A stretch of 64,000 bases of DNA from Hetaerina americana (lineage: Eukaryota; Arthropoda; Insecta; Odonata; Calopterygidae). Below are positions 36,129-54,974 of the stretch, piece by piece (the stretch's first letter is position 1; every line of letters starts with the position of its first letter). A program made the position numbers and the translations under genes. Below the pieces are notes generated by a model, which saw only the letters and a program-made list of their open reading frames with translations, ran no database searches and was not told the origin of the DNA. The DNA lies in NCBI GenBank assembly GCA_022747635.1, contig JAKTNV010000014.1, positions 6,090,001 to 6,154,000 on the forward strand. The letters run 5' to 3'.

Positions 36129-37076
36129 CTTTTGAGCCTTGCACATGGCGTTTATGGCCTGGACATCGTGGCTCGTGTGGCGGCTCTCGTGTTGGCAGAG
36201 GGGGCATACTGCCGTCTTGCAAACCATGCAGTACAGAGAGAGGGGTTCGTCGGCGTGCTCCGCGCATCGCGGTTCCTTCGAGGTACCAGCACCGCTGCCT
36301 CCACTCGCCCCGGCGGCGGCCGAGGCGCCGCTCCCACCGGCTGACGGGCTCCCTCCGGCTCCTCCGCCGTTACGAGACTTAGCTTTGCCCGCCGGTCTGA
36401 CCCTGTCTCGGGTCTACCAGTGCGTGCTGGGCCAGAGGTCCCCTAGCTGGATGCCATCTCTCCCGACAGGCCTCGCAATAGAATACCTCGCACTGCTCGC
36501 AGAGGACAACTGCCGGTCTCGGGGGAGCGTCTCCTTCACAGAGCTGACACCGGGGCGGCAACCTCCTACCTTCTCCATACTTTTCGACGATGACCTGCAT
36601 GGCACGGTATTTGGGGAGGTTGGATCTTGCGCCGCCCTCATCAAAATATACCACCTTCATGCAGGCGGGGCAGGCCAGCGAAAGGACGACTCCTCCTCCT
36701 GGCTGAAGCAATGGCGGTGGAAAGGCCAGGAGGCCCTGCATATTCGGTGTTCCGACATAGCTGTTGGGTCTGCTGTTACATACGACGCCGGAATCGGTCT
36801 CCGAGAGGATGGATAACTTGTCAACGTCTGGGAAGTCCGCCGAGGCCTCGCCGAGCGAGTCCCCCGCGGCTGCCTCCGAAGACGAGCAGGATGAAGTCGA
36901 AGGTGCAGCAGGGGTAGGCGGCGGAGGAGGGGGCGGGGGGTGGGGGCGGTGGTTGTGTAGATGCCGGCTGCTGTAGCTGCACCGCACAATTGAGACACAA
37001 CGCGTGGGTAACACGGTAATAACACTGGGTTGTTGTAAAACTGCTTACACGCAGGACAACGTAGCTCTTCCTCCAT
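36129..37076 (-). CDS. TRIM9: TRIM9-type E3 ubiquitin ligase, first coding exon (RING + B-box 1 + B-box 2), three apparent frameshifts
   Basis: Class I TRIM ubiquitin ligases of this type act in neurons, in axon guidance and vesicle release; that role is known of the family, not seen here. The start MEEELRCPACKQFYNNP is the TRIM9 signature, and CPAC plus LPC are the first RING ligands. One base later in frame comes THALCLNCAVQLQQ (rest of the RING), then a proline run, then in a third frame DKLSILSETDSGVVC and B-box 1 (CQLCEG...CEQCEVFYCEACRERWHP). A further shift restores the first frame for B-box 2 (PRCAEHADEPLSLYC, VCPLCQHESRHTSHDV). The exon ends at CAAAAG|GTAAGG. It is 948 bp, so the three one-base shifts net to whole codons. 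They lie near 37010, 36918-36952 and 36409-36415, at homopolymers in GC-rich sequence, so assembly error is likeliest; a pseudogene is the alternative. COS, FN3 and SPRY exons are not visible. Confidence 0.8.
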
Positions 37077-37795
37077 CGTCTCTCACTCCAAGGAGTTCAC
37101 TGCTGTTGTTTGGGATTCCGTCGACCGCTGGCGCGGCTGGCGCTCACAATCAAATTTGGTGAAACTCGCATCTTACATATCGTTCATCTACCGGGATTAT
37201 ATTTTGCTACCAAAGTTGATAAATTACTATTATAAAGGTTTAATTCAATTCGCAAATCATTTCTTTAAATTTAAATAAATCTATAACTATATTGAATGCA
37301 TCAATCCAATAATATCGCAACAGAGATTTAAAACCAAACCATTTCGTTCTTTCTTTGTCATTTGTAGTGACATGAGCGAGTCTATGTAAATAATACGACG
37401 TCCTGCTATGTTTACATAATAAAATTGTATGTTTCGGCGACTTGGATCATGTCGCGAGCGGTGTACCTCGAGTTTATAATGATATACTATTGTAACATAG
37501 AAATATGAAGTAATATCGTGATCAAATTTACTCTAACGTAAGGTGAGAGTAAATGAATGCATGTTATTACTATCCTCTATTACCTAGAGTGATTTGACAC
37601 TCATTTCCGCCATCAACATTATCTTGTGCAGTATTACCTCGAATTAAAAAATTATATTCATAATTCGATCCAATAGGTTTATTAAAAATTAAGTGAACTA
37701 GAAACTGCGAACCTAACGACAGGGGTTGCCTAAGAGCGTTTCTTTTGTTTCCCAAAACATGTGATGGGCCAGCACAGAGAGATTTTATTGTGATT
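37077..37795. promoter_or_regulatory. Head-to-head intergenic region, probable bidirectional promoter of TRIM9 and L2HGDH
   Basis: These 719 bp separate the TRIM9 start codon (minus strand, 37076) from the L2HGDH start codon (plus strand, 37796). It must hold both 5' UTRs and promoters unless an upstream non-coding exon exists. The TRIM9 side (37077-37150) is GC-richer; the rest is AT-rich. No TATA box or binding site can be called with confidence. The promoter role is inferred from geometry alone. Confidence 0.45.
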
Positions 37796-45014
<7,219 letters not shown>

Positions 45015-46150
45015 GCATTAGAATTTAATTATGATGAACAGTTGTGTACACATTTCCGGGAAGTCCGTCAGCAAAATCTCAGTTGTGAAAAACTGTATAT
45101 CAAACATAAAGCAAGTATTCTTTATTCCTTTTTGTGGATTCTTGTATTCTGAGACGGAGGATGTTGAAGTCGGTACCAGCCAATGCCAAGGGCCTGTCCA
45201 AAGTGTACTTTCTACTGTTCAATGAAAACTATCCCTTATGTCACTTCTAACCAATTAACAGTTTATCTTTTCCTTCATTTGTCGTTCCTGAATTCTACTC
45301 ATCCCACCCAATCAAACACTAACTGAGAATGGAATGTGATGTATTTCTGGTGCTATGGCGTGATGTAGTCAACTTGGTGTAACATTGATTTTTAAGTGAT
45401 TTTATTTTTGTTTTGTATGTATAAAAGAATTTTATTGACCTTATGAAAAGTGGTGCTATGTTGGCATTAGATTGTATATAGTTGTCATTTATGTTAGAAA
45501 GAATACATTTTCTAAGTATATACATATTGGGGAGCTTTCACGGTAAATTATTAAAATGTTATGTGCATAATCAGAACTACTAATGCTCTACCTCAGTGAC
45601 AACTGCACCCATATTAACAAGTACAAAAACAAGCTCACCCTCGTTATAATGGTGTAAATTTTCGTGCACTTTATGACTAAAAGATCTCATATTGCAATTC
45701 GATTTTATCATTCCCAAATTTGTCCCATTTATCAATTTAAAGAATAATTTCTCAATAGCTGATCGGACCCACTCATAATTGTTTGATTATGTTATGACAT
45801 GTAAAATCATCCCACAGCAGTGCATAACTTCCCTGCTTAGGATAAGTGATGATTGATATGATACTTGTCAAAATGCAAATAGAGCAGTATTCATAACAGT
45901 ATGCAGTATTTTTATTACACACATAGGCAAGATAGAGATGTTAAACTATTTTTGTGATAAGTAACAGATCATGTGAACTAAATTTTGTTCAAGTACTAGA
46001 GCTTGATTATAAAATAATCATTTTCATTTTTAAACTCAGTCAGCTAAATAAATTCATCTTCTTGAGGGGATCCTATTAATGACACATTTTGCCATCTTAA
46101 AATATCACTTTCTACACACGCACTCTATAAAATTTAAATAAATGCCATTC
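45015..46150 (+). other. Presumed L2HGDH 3' UTR
   Basis: Sequence following the L2HGDH stop codon. AATAAA hexamers appear near 46048 and 46146. The extent of the UTR is a guess. Confidence 0.4.
45466..45581 (+). repeat. 116-bp direct repeat, first copy
   Basis: Starts ATTAGATTGTATATAGTTGT and ends CATAATCAGAACTACT. A copy lies 1106 bp downstream with about five substitutions. Confidence 0.9.
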
Positions 46151-46571
46151 AAATATATTCATGTGTAACTAGTGTTCAAGGAAATATTGAGATATGTATG
46201 TAAATCTAAATGTATTCATGTAAAAACTAAAATTTCAAGGAAAACCTAAGAGCAGTGTTGAAAAGGTCTGACAATAATAATTAGAAGGCTTGTTAAAAAT
46301 GTGATTCCTATTGGTGGTATCAGGTCACAAGTACTTGTGTGGCAAAACACAACTGAAGGTACAATTATGACCACCTTGTTCATTATGGAAATAAAATGGT
46401 TATTATTCATTGTTATTGGCTTTTCAATGGTACAATATTGGTCCAGGCTGTCTAGAGATTGACAACCTTGGAATACCTTGCAAGAAGAGAATCTTCAGGT
46501 GTATGCACCAATGTAGATGTACACACCCATCACCCTTATTTCTGCAAGCCAATTAAAGGCCTAAGATAGGA

Positions 46572-46687
46572 ATTAGATTGTATATAGTTGTCATTTATGT
46601 AAGAAAGAAAACATTTTCTAAGTATATACATATTGGGGAGCTTTCTCGGTAAATTATTAATATGTTATGTGCATAATCAGAACTACT
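46572..46687 (+). repeat. 116-bp direct repeat, second copy
   Basis: Partner of 45466-45581. The flanks do not match, so only this block was duplicated or transposed. Confidence 0.9.
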
Positions 46688-46689
46688 TA

Positions 46690-48880
46690 AGATGAAAGTT
46701 GTGAAAATTTATTCAGTACAACTTCAATGTAAGTAGATGGAATTTCGCACTAGTGCCATTGGTGATATCATCCTTATGTATTTATTTTGTGTGATTATGT
46801 TAATTTGTGATTATCCTAGTCAATTAAATCAGTACTAAATGTAAGCGTATGGCTATGTCAATAGTAGAATTTTTTCTGGAGATATCAAGTTTTTAAGCTT
46901 AAACTACTGTCAAAGATCTTACTACTATCACAGTTGTTGAATCTGAATTTAATAATGTATATTTTATGTGATTGAAGTTTCATTATTATTAATTAAAGTT
47001 ACAAATTGTGAATGAAGATATGAAACCTCTGACATATCCCCAACCATTTCTGAGTCAAATCAAAACTGGCATTAAAAAACTTCACTTCTGAGATATAGAT
47101 CTAGATTGCACAAAATTTTCATATTACATTCTACAGAAGTATGAACAACCATTTAATACAATTTTCTACCAAAACATTTTTTTATATTAAGTTTTCATAC
47201 CATAAATATGTTGAGAGTTGATATTTTTTAAAATGAGGTTTTCCTACTGATTTCTATAGGTGTAGTCTCACAGAGAATATGTTGCTTCTGCAAGAAGAAA
47301 ATACGGAATGACCAAGTAACAACTCAGAAATAAATACAAACAATTGCTCACTTATAGAGAAAGAAAAAGAGCCAAGTATATGAATTTTTTTCGCAATCGC
47401 TATATGACTCCACTTGAAATTGTCATTGAAAAGATATCATTTGGAGAGTGCATGCAGTGGGTGGAATTTTAATTTCCACATCAATGATGCACACAGGCTT
47501 CTTCTATACTCAAACTCGGGCATTTTTGAGGATTAGTTTCCAAAGATTAAAAATTGTCAGAAAAAACAACCTAACATAACCATTCTCAGATTGTTTTCTT
47601 CCCTTTTCCCTCACGTTAACACCTCTCAACTGCATTCACTAACCTCTCATCCACAGAATCTCATTTAATTGGAGATGGGGAGAGTGAAGATCATCTTGCT
47701 CTTCTGTAAAGGAGTTTGAGGTTTCTTTCAAGATAATGACCCTTTCCAAGATGGATAATTGATTTTAAAATATATAAATAGATCGCTTTCTTGACCCCGA
47801 TCCAGACTTGACCATTTTTTGAATTTTTAATTCACATGAGTACTAATCCCAATAACTCTTCGCTGTTGCAATAGTAGGACTGCAACAGTCAAAGAAAATT
47901 TAACAAAATAGTGCATTTAGGAAAAAAATATTATTTATAAAACATTACCCGATCTTTGCCTTCACCTAATTAGTTCCTTAGATATTTTAATTTACCTAAG
48001 TATATCATTTTGATTGTTTCAGCAAGTTGGTCATTGGGTACAATAGGCAGGCATTGACAGGTTTGCACTATTCCTCACCTTCAGAGGAAGATCTACTGTT
48101 GGGGAATTATGGCAGAAGTTTTTCAATCAATGTGACCAAAATTAATATGTATTTACCGCAGTCTATTGATGAATATTGATTTCACATATAAATTTCAATT
48201 GTAAATCCAATTTTCATCACTGTAGAGGAGCCATATGTGGCAAATACATCAAGAGCCACAGACCAACAAGATAGGCTGACATTACCTCCCTTACAAAATG
48301 TATTTTCCATGTGTTTTATTAGGTGTATGTGTGGTTGATTACACTTTACTTATGTAGACTAGATTATATGGATGTTGATGCAATTCTTCCATTTGGGCAG
48401 AGATTTCACCAAGACCTTATGGCTGAAAGAACCTTTTAAATAAGGTCTCAAACACACTTGAGTCGAGCACATCAATATATGGAGTGTAGCTAAGGTATAA
48501 TAGCCAACAAATGATAAATCCTTCACCTCTCACTTGATGTAGACTTTTAACCTCGCAGCAGATTGCCCAAGCTAGCTGTCTAGTGCAAAATTTCTTTCCA
48601 GAGAGATGGAGGCACCAGTTAGAAGATACTCTACATAGATAGATCTACAATAATTCAATCAGATAACATTATTTGGTCTTGATAAACTGACAGTTCAAAA
48701 TAATTTCTCTAATTTTGTGAGCAAGGAGGGAAAAGTTTCATGGCAATGTTATGCAACACTGGTTTTTGAAAGTAATATGGATGCAAAATATTGAGACGAT
48801 ATTTGATAAGCAAGTTAATTCAATGTTTTATTCTAAAAATGGAGAAACTCAAAGATTGTAATTGTACTCACTGAATTGTC
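46690..48880. other. Gene-free AT-rich stretch
   Basis: No gene or repeat recognised. Confidence 0.4.
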
Positions 48881-49184
48881 CCTTTCCTTCATTTGATGCG
48901 TCTATTTAATAATAAATGTGTTGACCAACACCTTCCTTGCAGCCATCTTTTTTAATCTTTTTGGAATAAACACCTGGTGAAATAGCCCAAGTTGGTGAAT
49001 GTCACAAATGAAGGATTCATTGTCCATCTCCATTCTGGTGGCCACAGCAATTAGCATTGTGTGACATTGAATAGGCATGTTGCTAATAACAGCAGAAGGA
49101 GGGCATACATATGGATGATCAGCCATTTCCAGTCATTCAGTAAATGGCACCACCCAGTGAGGCAGGAGCCATTGCAATGCTTAC

Positions 49185-49260
49185 CTCTGTGAGGTCGGTG
49201 GCATGGTCCAAGTGTGGTCTGACAGCACTACGTGACGAGCAAATGTGTCCAGCCATTAGA
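49185..49260 (-). CDS. Candidate orphan coding exon, function unknown
   Basis: On the minus strand, TTCTATCAACAG precedes a 76-nt open segment ending CACAGAG|GTAAGC, a strong donor. It encodes 25 residues starting LMAGHICSSRSAV and ending HLDHATDLTE. It is less AT-rich than its surroundings. About 60 bp further on the same strand a 74-codon open frame (49126 to 48902) starts MADHPYVCPPSAVISN and contains FICDIHQLGLFHQ. The two may belong to one unrecognised gene between RALGAPB and L2HGDH, or to an old transposon or retrocopy. Confidence 0.28.
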
Positions 49261-49540
49261 CTGTTGATAGAACATCATGAAAGAAAACAGTACCAGGATA
49301 AAGCTAAATTAGACTAACAGAAAATATCACCAAAAACTAAAATACTGTTAACTTTCTTTGTAGACAAATTTAAATAAATAAAATGTGCTGCAATTACATC
49401 TAAACAAAGAACACTACTGTCAAGCATTGTAGTAAAATTTAGAATCTGGCTCCAAAGACAAGCAATCGAAGTAGCTAAGTAATGAAAATAAAAAGACTTG
49501 CTCAAGCAAAAAATCATACTCGAACTTACCATAATTCAAA

Positions 49541-51240
49541 TACAGTCAAATCTCGTTACTATGCCACTTCGTTACTATGCCACTGTCACTATTATGCCAC
49601 TTTTGCTTGGTCCCGACAAAATTCAATACAAAATAAATTTACTATGCCACCCCCTACTCTCACTACTACGCCACTATTGTGTGACTGTTAAAAGGCACGA
49701 GTCATCAAAACGTCTGTATTTCTGTGCATTGCTCGATTATTACACTCATGTCCCAAAGGCGAAGCGACGAACTACAGTCCAGCTATGCAAAACAACTCAA
49801 TACGTACGTGCACAACAGTGGCATCATTTTTTAAAAATTCAGCCCATAATATCAGCTCAGAAATGCAAGTGAACCGACTTTCCACTGAAGGAGAAAAAAG
49901 GAGATCATCGATGCCACAAAAAAGGAGCCAAATCAGTCCAAGTTGGCCAGGGAGATCAGCAAGAAATGGGGCGTCAAAGTTAAGAGAACCACCGTGAAGG
50001 GCATTCTTAGCAAGAAGGGTGATATCGAGGCTGGAGTTCCATCGAAGTGCATGAAGTTGACACAGGCTCACGACCCAAAGCTTGATGAGGGAGTGCTCAT
50101 TAGGCAGAAGCAAGCAAGAGGACAGAATCTACCTGTCAGCGGCGATCTGATCAAGGAGAAGGCGATGAAACTGGCCGAGCTGATGAACATCCCGGACTTC
50201 ATGGCGAGGGATGGTTGGTTGGACAATTTCAAGAAGCGCTACCGCATCACGTTCAAGACAGTGCAGGGTGAAGCTGGAGCAGTGGATTCGCAATCCCTTC
50301 TTGAGTGGCAACAACAGGTTCCCCTGCCCTTACTCAGGCAGGTCTCCTCAGACGACGTCTTAAACCTGAACAAGGCAAACTCGAAGGCGTGGATGACGGC
50401 GGAGCTTTTCGAGGATATATTGTGTGCTGGGGACGGATGCCTTGGCCAGCAGGGATGCAGAGTGCTGGTCTGTCTCGATTACTTCTCTGGCCACCCTCCC
50501 GAGCTTCAGCTGAGCAACATCCAACTGGTCTTCTTCCCACCCAACATGAAAGCCAATTCGTAAGCAATGGATCAAGGAATCATAGATATTGCTACTACAA
50601 GAAGCTCCTGCTGTGCCGCCGGCTTGAGGCCATGGACGAGGGAAAGGAGTTCAAGTTCAGGTTGCTCGATGCTCTACCAGTCGTCGGCATGCTTGGAAGC
50701 AGGTCGGCAAGTCGACGTTCAGGAGTTGTTTCGCAAAGGCCAAGTTCATCCAAGAGATCCAAATTGAGGCACAGGATTAGGAGCTGCTTGAGAACTGGGA
50801 AGCTCTGCCTACAGAGGAAAAGATACATGAGAACAGGTAGATCGAACTGTCTGACTTTCTCGAAGCCGACGAGCACCTCGCCACTGGCTGGTCTTTCACG
50901 CTGGAGGAGGTTACGGAGGAGATGCCGTGCAGTGTGGACCCAGTAGAAATCAAAGATGACGAGGTAACTGTCGAGGAAGCCCAGCATGCTTGGAGCACCG
51001 TCCGGAAGTTCATGCAACAAAGGAGCGGAAAGCCTGGTGTGATGCAAGCGTGCGATTGGCTAGACAACGAGATCTGCCGAAAGAAGATGCACCAGCCGAC
51101 GATTTTTGAGAACTTTGGACTGATGGGTAACTTGAGAAAATAAAAGCCGTTTTTAGAAACCCTCATTCATATGCCAATCTCGCTACTCTGCCACTCTTAC
51201 GTGGTCCCAACAGGTGGCTTAGTAATGAGATTTGACTGTA
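49541..51240 (+). mobile_element. Tigger/pogo-type DNA transposon relic
   Basis: Terminal inverted repeats TACAGTCAAATCTCGTTACT at the left and AGTAATGAGATTTGACTGTA at the right, both including TA. The 1.7-kb element encodes a CENP-B-like DNA-binding region: EISKKWGVKVKRTTVKGIL, then KEKAMKLAELMNIPDFMA and GWLDNFKKRYRI. The DDE part resumes at KANSKAWMTAELFEDIL directly after DVLNLN, so the block with the first catalytic Asp is missing. VLVCLDYFSGHP holds the second Asp. Frames break after LVFFPPNM. Confidence 0.9.
49943..50563 (+). pseudogene. Tigger transposase fragment with CENP-B-type helix-turn-helix
   Basis: A 206-codon open frame. The frame is open further upstream from about 49886 (EIIDATKKEPNQSKLA), which adds the first helices. 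It is one of the GC-richest pieces of this AT-rich region, as expected of a fairly recent insertion. Internal deletion of the first DDE residue makes it inactive as transposase, but the DNA-binding half looks intact. Confidence 0.8.
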
Positions 51241-51689
51241 TATACATCCTTTCCACCTTATGAAATTTTCGTTCGGTGTTTTATGACTTTCAAAAATGTA
51301 CATTGGCCCAGAATTTAGGTCAAGAATTTTGAATATCTTTATATGAATTTAGACTAACACATGAAAATCAGACCTTCATACGAAAAACTTTTTCCAACAT
51401 TTCTGGTAGACTAGTTTAGGATGTGTATAATAATATTTGCATATACTTACATATATCATCAGCATACAGTGCCTATTGGATTTGGACACAATTGTGACTT
51501 TATTCAGAGATAAAATAACAAATAAATATACAATTTCTCAGCTAAATCTATCTCATTCTGATGACTTTCTATTAATTTACCAAAGTTCAACATAACATTG
51601 AGTTGCATTGTTAACACCATAATTCATCACCTATCCTCCCTCATGTCACAATTAAATGCTCCACAATGAAATGCTGCCACCAATACCAC

Positions 51690-52660
51690 ACATATGCCAT
51701 CACTACTTTACAATCACTTTAACAGTAAACAAATCGGCTCTAATGCTTATCATAATAGCACCTCCCACATTTCAAGTAGCGTGAAATCTCTCTTCTCATA
51801 TCTATGCCTGGAAAAAAAAATAGGCACTGCAGTAAATCAAATGTGTACAAACTGTAGTCCTGGAGATGATGGAGTCCCAAGTTCTGTGATTAAATTCTAC
51901 TATCCTTCCAATAAATACCCCTACTTTATTTAATTAATGAATCATTTCTCCAAGGTATTTACCCAGCAACTCTCAAGACTTCCAATTTATTCCCATTTAT
52001 AAAAATAAAGGAAGCAAGGGCAACCCTAATAACTATCAACTGATTGCTGTACAGTCAGTTTCACTAAAATATTTGAGAAAATACTTCCAAATAGACTTAT
52101 ATACCCCTTCAGGAAAAATAATTTACCATCAAGTAATTAAGATGGTTTAATGAAAAACAGGTCCGCCATTTCAGCCACATTGGAGGCCATTAACTTGATT
52201 TGGAACTTTTGATAAGGAGGTAACCGGCCTATTCTTAGATTTAACCAAAGCCCTTGACTCAATAGATCATAGCATTCTTGCTAAAAAATTGCGGTGTTAT
52301 GGAATAAAAGGGGTACCAAAACAGTGGATCCAGTCATATTTAAAAGATGGTAAGGATACAGTCACTATAACTGTCTGATTTTCAATACATATCCAAATCC
52401 ATAGGAGAATGCCAGGATACTATTCTTGGTCCAGTACTTCTATGAATTTCTATTAATATTCTGCTCATAGTTTTAATGAGAGTAAGTGGGACAAACCAAT
52501 TCTATTTGCTGATGATACCAATATATTAGTTTCTGCAATCTCCATAAATTAATTAACTTCAAAGAGTACATCAGGATTGCAGCTGGCAATTCATTGGTGC
52601 AAAGTAAATAGTGAATGAATCTGAACAATGAAAACCCAGGCAATATTAAAAAGCAGGTGG
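51690..52660 (+). pseudogene. LINE reverse transcriptase fragment, CR1/Jockey-like
   Basis: Plus-strand pieces in order: SPGDDGVPSSVIKF, NPNNYQLIAVQSV-like, LFLDLTKALDSIDHSILAKK (motif A), KLRCYGIKGVPKQWIQSYL, ILGPVLL (motif B) and FADDTNILVSA (motif C). Several stops and frameshifts. It is a different LINE group from the 3.4-kb and 41.7-kb copies. Confidence 0.78.
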
Positions 52661-54240
52661 GAGAGTGATGGGATTCTGGTTTTTAAAATAGGACATGCTT
52701 TGCATCTAGGTTTATTGCAGGGATGGGAGTGGTTTTGGGATGGGGCAGGGGTTTAAGGAGTGGATTGGTTGATTTTAGAAGATCTGATAAGTTGGCGGGG
52801 CATTTGAAAGTAACAGAGGGACACTTTGGAAAAAGGTTGGTGGTGGAATTATGGTTTATGAGGATAGGGTAGCGGTCTTTTAGGATTAATTGAAGAGGTT
52901 CTAGGCCAGGGAAGTATGTGGCACAAATTGAAAGAGGGTGGGTTTCCGTGGTGGAGGAAGGTTTGGAAGTGTAAGCATGTCTTCGGATCCTTTAGCTAAG
53001 GAAGGATTCAGGATAACCTCATTTGAGGAGGGAACAGTGTAGACTTAAGAGGAAATTATCAAGGGAGTCGGTGTCATTGCAAATTATGTGTCCTCTTATG
53101 GACAGGGAATGAGGAATTGAACATTTGGTGTGACATGGGTGGTAAATTTTATAATTGAAGTGTTGTTTTTGCTGGTGGCTATTAGATGCATAGAGGTATG
53201 AAATTTCCCAAGAAAGAGGTTTGCATAGGAAGGGCTTAACCTGCTACCCATGGCACAACCCTTGATTTGCAAGAAGGATTTATCATTGAAGGAATTACCG
53301 GCAAGGATGAACTCGGAAAGACTACGGAGAAAATCAGTGCCGGATATGTGTGGCTTAGGGCATTGGGAGAGGTGGTGTTGGAGAGCTGAGAAAACTTCTG
53401 AGTGGGGAATGGATGTGTACAGGGATGTTGCATCTATCGTGGCCATAGTAATCTCGGTATCTAGAGGGAGGGAGGTTGATTTTAGCCTTTCCAGAAAATG
53501 GTACGAATCTTTGGAGAATGATGGTAGGGAGTGAATTATTGGCTGGAGATAGTGGTCTACAAATGCAAAGATTCTTTCTATTGGGGAGTGATGGGAGGAT
53601 AAAATTGACCGACCAGGATTCACAGGCTTGTGAATCTTTGATAGGATAGAGAAATGAGGAGTGCAAGGATGGGAAGGGGAGAGGAAGGCCTAGTCTGAAG
53701 GAGATTGACGCTCATTTGGCCCGTTGGCCACAAGAAATTCAATTAGTTCCTGCTGAAGTGTGGGATTTGCCGGTAGACAGACATATTCGAGAGTTGTCTG
53801 TCAGCCTCCATTATGTAATCTGATGTTTAAGACAACAACCGTTAAACCTTTGCCTGCAGAAGTAATGATGATATTAGGACCCTTAATTACACTTCTTAGT
53901 TCTGAGCATTCAGTAGAAGACAGGTTGTGTCAAGGATTTAGGGACTTGAGGAAAGACAGGCTGGAAATTCTGGACAGGAGGTTTATAAAAATTTCAATTG
54001 GATAACTTGAGGGGAGGGGATTGGGTTCTTGGGCAGAAACCGGCTTGAATTTATGTAAGGCGATGTGAAAGGGTCTGAAAATTTGTTTAAGTGACTCCCA
54101 ATTGTTGTGAATCCCAAAATACCTTCCACCTGATATTCCGGCAGAAAAGCAGTATGTCCATGAGGTTTGTCACGTGGTGTACCCTGGGGGTGAGGGTGAA
54201 AAAAAGGCCCTTGTTCAAAAGAGAATTTAGATTTGGGCTA
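52640..54240 (-). pseudogene. Penelope-like element relic with N-terminal and reverse transcriptase regions
   Basis: Read on the minus strand: near 54240-54090 LSKPHSPNLNSLLNKGL and CRNIRWKVFWDSQQL (PLE N-terminal domain); 53623-53096 HHSPIERIFAFVDHYLQPII, ATIDATSLYTSIPH (motif A) and GCAMGSRLSPSYANLFLGKF (motif B); then, past a deletion that removes the motif C (FIDD) region, VTFKCPANLSDLLKSTNP near the thumb. Frames change several times. The GIY-YIG domain is not seen at the 3' end. Confidence 0.85.
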
Positions 54241-54291
54241 TGGGGTTTGGACAAAAGGTTAACCACACACACACACACACATATATATATA

Positions 54292-54532
54292 CGAAGGTTG
54301 GTTTGGTAGGTGACAGTAAAGTTCACCCAGTACTAAGCAGCATGTGAAATTCACACATCAGGGTAGGGGGGCCAGTTCCTTTCCGTGCAGGTTATGGTTT
54401 CCCAGGAAGAGCTGGTACCTGAAAAATCCCATAGCTTGGGTGGAGCTCCAAGTGCCCAGAGACTTGCCTGGGAATCGAACCCCGGCCCTCTCGTCAGTAG
54501 TCCAACGCTCTACCCCCTGGACTACAGCGACC
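54292..54532 (-). mobile_element. SINE family B copy
   Basis: Near full length on the minus strand: head ends GGTCGCTGTAGTCCAGGGGG at 54532, and body blocks follow in the order seen at 25473. It separates the PLE relic from the foldback at 54.63 kb and is bordered by CA/TA and TA tracts. Confidence 0.78.
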
Positions 54533-54539
54533 TGCATTA

Positions 54540-54602
54540 TATATACACATATATATATTTATATATACATATATATATTTATTTATATATATATATATAT
54601 AA
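54540..54602. repeat. (TA)-rich microsatellite
   Basis: Imperfect TA/TTTATA repeats between the SINE and the foldback. Confidence 0.85.
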
Positions 54603-54631
54603 CACTTTTTGAAAGCCTCACGGACGTGAAT

Positions 54632-54867
54632 AATAATGTATAACACTTAACACTAGTGGACACAGACAAAAACACAGAAACACACAAAAAAGAGACCACT
54701 ATTTTTCGAATTTTCGGTGGTCGTGACCACCTTTATCAAGGAAGAGAGGGACAAAACCTTGATAAAGGTGGTCGCGACCACCGAAAATTCGAAAAATAGT
54801 GAGTCTCTTTTTTGTGTGTTTCTGTGTTTTTGTCTGTGTCCACTAGTGCTAAGTGTTATACATTATT
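54632..54867. repeat. Foldback with about 110-bp arms, PLE-terminus-like
   Basis: Arms 54632-54741 and 54757-54867 are inverted copies around a 15-bp centre. At the inner ends, CTTGATAA-AGGTGGTCGCGACC-ACC-GAAAA recalls the hammerhead-like core of PLE termini, but the first core strand departs from CUGANGA, so ribozyme activity is unlikely. Confidence 0.75.
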
Positions 54868-54974
54868 CATATATATATATATATTAAAAGGAAAAGGGAT
54901 AGGAAAGTAAATAAAAGACAAACACAGGGCACTTGGTCGCACTAAGTCCTATGGATTTTATAGTAAATTATGTT

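Noticed and set aside
36139..36816. 225-codon plus-strand frame opposite TRIM9
   Set aside because: It is the shadow of the GC-rich TRIM9 exon; the minus strand carries the zinc-binding motifs and a splice donor.
45466..46687. Pair of LTRs of a retrotransposon
   Set aside because: The repeats do not begin TG and end CA, and no gag or pol sequence lies between them.
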